A stretch of 64,000 nt of DNA from Enterovibrio coralii (GTDB taxonomy: Bacteria > Pseudomonadota > Gammaproteobacteria > Enterobacterales > Vibrionaceae). Position 1 is the stretch's first letter; each line of letters starts with the position of its first letter. Shown here piece after piece: positions 59,647-64,000 of this stretch. The notes beneath the pieces are model-generated. The model did no database searches. It worked only from the letters and a program-made list of their open reading frames with translations, and was not told the DNA's origin. A program made the translations under genes and the position numbers. Location: NCBI RefSeq assembly GCF_001559595.1, contig NZ_LNTY01000058.1:1-64000 (forward strand). Reading direction: 5' to 3'.

Positions 59647-61112
59647 ATACAGAGTTGCTAATTAACGTAACGCCTACGGAAACGCGCGTTGCGATGATTG
59701 AAGGTGGCAACCTTCAGGAAGTACACATTGAACGTGAAGCCAAGCGCGGCATTGTCGGCAATATCTACAAAGGCAAAGTGAGCCGAGTATTGCCAGGCAT
59801 GCAGGCGGCGTTTGTGGATATTGGTCTGGATAAAGCGGCATTCCTACATGCGTCTGACATCGTTCCACACACCGAATGCGTGTCTGAGAACGAAAAGCAG
59901 CAGTTCCAAGTGCGTGATATCTCTGAGCTGGTTCGCCAAGGTCAGGACATTGTTGTGCAGGTGGTCAAAGACCCGTTGGGTACCAAAGGTGCACGCCTGA
60001 CTACCGACATCACCTTGCCATCTCGTTATCTGGTGTTTATGCCAGGCGCATCTCACGTGGGTGTCTCTCAGCGCATTGAAAGCGAAGAAGAGCGCGAGCG
60101 TTTGAAAAACATCGTGGCAGATTACTGTGACGATTTGGGCGGCTTTATCATTCGTACTGCGGCTGAAGGTGCGTCAGACGAAGAGATGGCGCACGATGCC
60201 GCATTCCTGAAACGCCTGTGGAACAAGGTGATTGAGCGTCGCTCTAAGCGTCCATCTAAGTCGATGCTTTATGGCGAACTGGGTCTGGCACAGCGTATTT
60301 TGCGTGACTTTGTTGGCACGGAAATCAACATGATTCGCATCGACTCACGCACCGCGATGGAAGCATTGCGTGAATTTACCGAAGAGTTCGTACCTGAGCT
60401 AAGCGAGCGCATTGAGCTTTACACAGGCGAACAGCCAATCTTCGATATGTACGATACCGAGAACGAAATTCAGCGTTCGTTGGATCGCAAAGTGGAATTG
60501 AAGTCAGGTGGATACCTTATCATCGACCAGACCGAAGCCATGACCACCATCGATATCAATACCGGTGCGTTCGTTGGTCGTCGTAATCTCGAAGAAACCA
60601 TTTTCAACACCAACATCGAAGCAACCCGAGCGATTGCGCGCCAGCTTCGCCTTCGTAACCTTGGCGGTATCATCATCATCGATTTCATCGACATGAGTTC
60701 GGATGAACATCGCCAGCGTGTTATTCAGTCTCTGGAATTGGCATTGTCACGTGATCGCGTGAAGACCAATATCAATGGCTTTACCCAGCTTGGTCTGGTT
60801 GAAATGACACGTAAGCGCACCCGCGAGAGTATCGAGCACGTGCTGTGTGGTCAGTGTCCGACCTGTGAAGGTCGTGGCGCAGTGAAAACCATCGAGACAG
60901 TGTGCTACGAAATTTTACGTGAAATTACCCGTGTTAACCGCGCTTACGACGCAGACAAGTTTGTGGTGTATGCATCGCCTGCTGTTGGTGAAGCACTGGA
61001 AGGTGAAGAGTCTCATGCTGTTGCTGAGCTTGAAGTCTTTATCGGTAAGCAAGTGAAAGTGCATATTGAACCGCTCTATACCCAAGAGCAGTTTGATGTC
61101 GTCATGATGTAG
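59643..61112 (+). CDS. rng: Ribonuclease G
   Basis: This 489-residue endonuclease matures 16S rRNA 5' ends and degrades some mRNAs. An S1 domain lies near residues 39-120 ([23 protein letters not shown]), the catalytic DNase I-like part carries [11 protein letters not shown] and [11 protein letters not shown] with the metal-binding Asp residues, and the zinc-link is [11 protein letters not shown]. The E. coli protein has the same length (489). It overlaps maf by 4 bases. Confidence 0.97.
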   Translation: MNTELLINVTPTETRVAMIEGGNLQEVHIEREAKRGIVGNIYKGKVSRVLPGMQAAFVDIGLDKAAFLHASDIVPHTECVSENEKQQFQVRDISELVRQGQDIVVQVVKDPLGTKGARLTTDITLPSRYLVFMPGASHVGVSQRIESEEERERLKNIVADYCDDLGGFIIRTAAEGASDEEMAHDAAFLKRLWNKVIERRSKRPSKSMLYGELGLAQRILRDFVGTEINMIRIDSRTAMEALREFTEEFVPELSERIELYTGEQPIFDMYDTENEIQRSLDRKVELKSGGYLIIDQTEAMTTIDINTGAFVGRRNLEETIFNTNIEATRAIARQLRLRNLGGIIIIDFIDMSSDEHRQRVIQSLELALSRDRVKTNINGFTQLGLVEMTRKRTRESIEHVLCGQCPTCEGRGAVKTIETVCYEILREITRVNRAYDADKFVVYASPAVGEALEGEESHAVAELEVFIGKQVKVHIEPLYTQEQFDVVMM

Positions 61113-61130
61113 TGAGAGTAGCTACGGTTG

Positions 61131-64000
61131 ATGATGAAATTTGCCCGTCGTGTGGCAACGATAATTAAGTGGACACTGGTAAGCCTTTTGGTGCTTGCCG
61201 CAGTAGTAACAGGCGCGATGCGCCTGTTCTTGCCTAACTTAGACACCGCAAAAGCTCCCATGCAAAAATGGGCGAGCGACGTCAGCGGTTTTTCTGTCGA
61301 CTTTGGTTCTTTCAAAGGCCATTGGCGTTATCTTGTTCCTTCCCTGACCCTTCACGATCTGTCGCTGTCGACAGAATCCAGTCACCATACTGTTCTGACG
61401 ACGGACAGCATCGAGATCCAAATCGATCTGTGGGATTCACTGAGAAAGTGGGAACCCACGTTTTCGAATGTCGCCATTGATGGCTTACGTTTGGACCTTA
61501 CCCAGCTTCCTGCGAGAAATGACAAAGAAGAAACCGGATTGAAAAAGCAGCTAGAGCAGCTGTTTTTGGTCGGTCTTGGGCACTTCTCCGTTCACGACGC
61601 CAAGTTGGTCGTGATGTCACCCGCTCAAGAGCGCAAAACTATCGCGATCCAGTCGCTGCTTTGGGATAACCAATCGGGCAAGCACCATGTTCAAGGCGTG
61701 GTGAGTGTTGAAGGGACCTCGCTCAATCAAGTTGATATTCGAGGCGTATTTACCGAAAACCGTGGTTTAACTTCGTTGGATGGCGAGTTCTACCTCAATG
61801 CTGAAGATGTTTCGTTGCAAGAGTGGGTGAGCAACTACATCAACCCAGAGTTTAAGTTGTTCAGTGCCACCGTGGGCGGTGAAGCTTGGCTGACCGTTGA
61901 GCAAGGTCTGCCGAAAAAAGCCCTGCTGAATCTCTCTGACTCTGCCATGGCGTGGGAGCCGAAATCGACAGCCATTGAATCACAAGGCTCCACACGCACC
62001 TTGTCTGTTGAACGTGGTCAGGTATTCCTGTCCTGCGACAGCGAGCAGCAATGGCACTTAGCCACCAATGCCTTTGCCATAAAAACTGGTGAAAGACTCT
62101 GGCCAGAGCCGCACGTCAAATTGAATGTCGAAGGCGAAGACTGGAAACTGAATCTCGACCAGTTGGATATCAATCTTCTGGCGCCACTGACAGAAGTGGT
62201 TGAGCTGCCAAAAGGCGTCGAGAACGCGCTTCAAATGCTGGCTCCCTCTGGCAAGGTCACCGATATCCGCGTGGCTAAGCAAGCCGGTAAAGACATCGCG
62301 TATTCCGCCAACATCAATAACCTCGCGTTCAACCACTGGAGCTATTTGCCGGAAGTACACAAACTGAATGTGGATGTGCAGGGTGTCGGTACCAGTGGTA
62401 AAGCGGTGTTGTCGATGAAAGATGACATCTTGCCTTACGGAAACTTCTTCCAAGCCCCGCTTAACATTGAGCACGGTGACGTTGAACTGTACTGGGATTA
62501 CAACGATACCCGCACGGTAATTTGGTCTGATCGGGTTAATGTTGCTGCGCCGCACATCAATGTAAACGGCGAGTTCAGGCTAGATTTGCCGCATGAAGGT
62601 GAGCCTTGGCTGGCGTTTTATGCCGAAGCGAATGCCAACAATGCGGGCGAGACATGGCGTTATTTGCCGACATTGGCCCTTGGCTTTGAGCTCACCGACT
62701 ACCTTTCTTCCGCTATCCGAGGCGGGCAAGCTGAGCATGCCAAACTGGTTTGGTTTGGTGACTTTGACACCTTCCCTTATCTCAAGCACGAAGGCGTGTT
62801 CCAGGCATACGTACCACTGAAAAATGGCCAATTCAGCTTTGACACGCAATGGCCGACGCTGACCGATCTTCGCTTGGACTTGTTGTTCCAAAACGACTCG
62901 CTGTTCTTAGATGCCTCCAATGTCAGCTTGATGAAAGCGCGTGGCTATAACCTCAAAGGCGAAATTCCATCGTTCAGTGAAGATTACTCCAAGCTTCTGA
63001 TAAAAGCGGACGTCGAAGCCACGGGTGATGAATTGCATGAGTACATGCTGGCGACACCGCTGGTGGACTCGGTAGGTGCAGCTTTGACTCATGTTCAAGT
63101 GGGTGGTGAAGTGCACGGCAGTATCGACCTCAACATCCCCCTCAATGGCGATGACGTTGACGTCAAAGGCTCGGCAAGGCTCAAAGACAATGTGGTGTCG
63201 ATTGTTAGCCCAGAAATGACGCTCAATAAGGTCAACGGCGCCATTGAGTTCAATAATGACATTGTTTGGTCGAAAGGCTTTGATGCCATGTTGCTGGAAC
63301 AGCCCATCAATGTCGGCTTTAAAGGCGAAACCGAAGCGGATAACTATTTAGTAGATATTGATATCCAAGGTGATTGGCAGGCGGACAAACTAAAGCAAGC
63401 GTTAGATATCCCTGATTTAGATTTGGTCGAAGGGCAGTCTAAGTGGGATTTGGATGTCGGCATTGCGCTGAAAGATATCGGCTTTACCTACGATGTGAAG
63501 CTCGATGCGGATTTGGCAAACATGCACATCGACTTGCCTGCACCGCTTAACAAAGCGGTACTACAAAACAGCAAAGGCACATTGCGAGCGTCGGGCGATG
63601 CTGAACGTCTGATTGGCCAAGTCTCTTTGCCAAACGTGAAGTATCAAGCGGATGTCGATATTCGCGGCACCTTACCAGAAGTGCTTCGTAGCCGCTTGGT
63701 GGTCGGTGAAGGTGAATTGTCGCTCCAGCCATTGCTTGGCAATGCTGTGAGCATTGATGTGCCGACGCTGGATATTGCCTCTTGGAGCAAGGTTGTTGAG
63801 CGCGTCAAACAAGCTGACAGTAAGAACGACAAGCCGTTTCCTGTCATCTTGCACCATCCTTCGCGTATCAACGTGAAAGCGAAAAAGCTGTTGGCAGGCG
63901 AGATGACCTTCAACAACTTCGCCATGGCCGCGCGCGACAAGAGTAACGGCTTCCACATTTTGGTGGGCAGTGAAGAGTTGGCTGGTGATGCGTGGTGGGA
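61131..64000 (+). CDS. yhdP: YhdP family AsmA-like protein, 5' part
   Basis: The frame is open from 61131 to the window edge, about 956 codons, with no break. An N-terminal helix (IIKWTLVSLLVLAAVVTGAM) is followed by the AsmA/TAM-type beta-groove sequence (RLFLPNLDTAKAPMQKW, SGFSVDFGSFKGHW, LTLHDLSL). YhdP-family proteins are long periplasmic bridges moving phospholipid to the outer membrane. It follows rng as in E. coli. The exact start (ATG 61131 or 61134, or TTG 61128) is not settled. Confidence 0.9.
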   Translation, partial: MMKFARRVATIIKWTLVSLLVLAAVVTGAMRLFLPNLDTAKAPMQKWASDVSGFSVDFGSFKGHWRYLVPSLTLHDLSLSTESSHHTVLTTDSIEIQIDLWDSLRKWEPTFSNVAIDGLRLDLTQLPARNDKEETGLKKQLEQLFLVGLGHFSVHDAKLVVMSPAQERKTIAIQSLLWDNQSGKHHVQGVVSVEGTSLNQVDIRGVFTENRGLTSLDGEFYLNAEDVSLQEWVSNYINPEFKLFSATVGGEAWLTVEQGLPKKALLNLSDSAMAWEPKSTAIESQGSTRTLSVERGQVFLSCDSEQQWHLATNAFAIKTGERLWPEPHVKLNVEGEDWKLNLDQLDINLLAPLTEVVELPKGVENALQMLAPSGKVTDIRVAKQAGKDIAYSANINNLAFNHWSYLPEVHKLNVDVQGVGTSGKAVLSMKDDILPYGNFFQAPLNIEHGDVELYWDYNDTRTVIWSDRVNVAAPHINVNGEFRLDLPHEGEPWLAFYAEANANNAGETWRYLPTLALGFELTDYLSSAIRGGQAEHAKLVWFGDFDTFPYLKHEGVFQAYVPLKNGQFSFDTQWPTLTDLRLDLLFQNDSLFLDASNVSLMKARGYNLKGEIPSFSEDYSKLLIKADVEATGDELHEYMLATPLVDSVGAALTHVQVGGEVHGSIDLNIPLNGDDVDVKGSARLKDNVVSIVSPEMTLNKVNGAIEFNNDIVWSKGFDAMLLEQPINVGFKGETEADNYLVDIDIQGDWQADKLKQALDIPDLDLVEGQSKWDLDVGIALKDIGFTYDVKLDADLANMHIDLPAPLNKAVLQNSKGTLRASGDAERLIGQVSLPNVKYQADVDIRGTLPEVLRSRLVVGEGELSLQPLLGNAVSIDVPTLDIASWSKVVERVKQADSKNDKPFPVILHHPSRINVKAKKLLAGEMTFNNFAMAARDKSNGFHILVGSEELAGDAWW

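Overview
The window is chromosomal DNA of a marine gammaproteobacterium, most likely Vibrionaceae. The evidence is gene content and order: metH, lysC, a class V aminotransferase, a PglL-like ligase, uvrA, galU, qstR, ssb, csrD (mshH), the msh pilus locus, mreBCD, maf, rng and yhdP follow the order I recall for the Vibrio cholerae VC0390-VC0420 region. The genus cannot be fixed from the sequence alone; an Enterovibrio/Grimontia-type genome is a guess.

Layout. 0-0.45 kb: tail of an rRNA operon (5S, tRNA-Thr, 5S, terminator). 0.6-9.9 kb: methionine and lysine genes, namely metA and metH with MetJ-type operators, lysC behind a lysine riboswitch, an NhaP-type antiporter and a PLP aminotransferase. 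9.9-15.5 kb: uvrA with a LexA box, a PglL/Wzy-type glycan ligase, and galU. 15.6-31.6 kb: one compact leftward operon of 13 genes for a Wzx/Wzy/Wzc-type exopolysaccharide, with an unusual sulfation module (CysD, CysN, an NKWYS-motif sulfotransferase candidate, an SLC13 anion permease and a DHH phosphoesterase). 32.0-35.8 kb: a type I secretion pair and a small RTX protein. 36.1-38.7 kb: a QstR-like regulator, ssb and a LysR regulator. 38.9-56.4 kb: csrD and the MSHA type IV pilus locus from mshI to mshQ. 56.5-64 kb: mreB, mreC, mreD, maf, rng and the 5' part of yhdP, which runs off the window.

How the parts may work together. GalU makes UDP-glucose. WcaJ starts the lipid-linked unit, glycosyltransferases extend it, Wzx and Wzy flip and polymerise it, and Wzc, Wza and a BBP2-type barrel export it. 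CysDN would make APS and, with an APS kinase encoded elsewhere, PAPS for the sulfotransferase. The DHH enzyme could clear the inhibitory by-product pAp. The secreted Ca-binding RTX protein could be a matrix partner of the polymer. The 20 kb EPS/T1SS block lies between galU and qstR, which I recall as neighbours in V. cholerae, so it looks like accessory DNA in a conserved backbone. It carries no transposase or integrase.

Sequence quality. Twenty reading-frame breaks were found in 18 genes, including metH, lysC and maf. Each one is repaired by adding a single base, and every repaired gene then has a length divisible by three. This one-directional pattern is best explained by consensus deletion errors rather than gene decay. 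These genes are annotated over their full extent and the break position is given for each.
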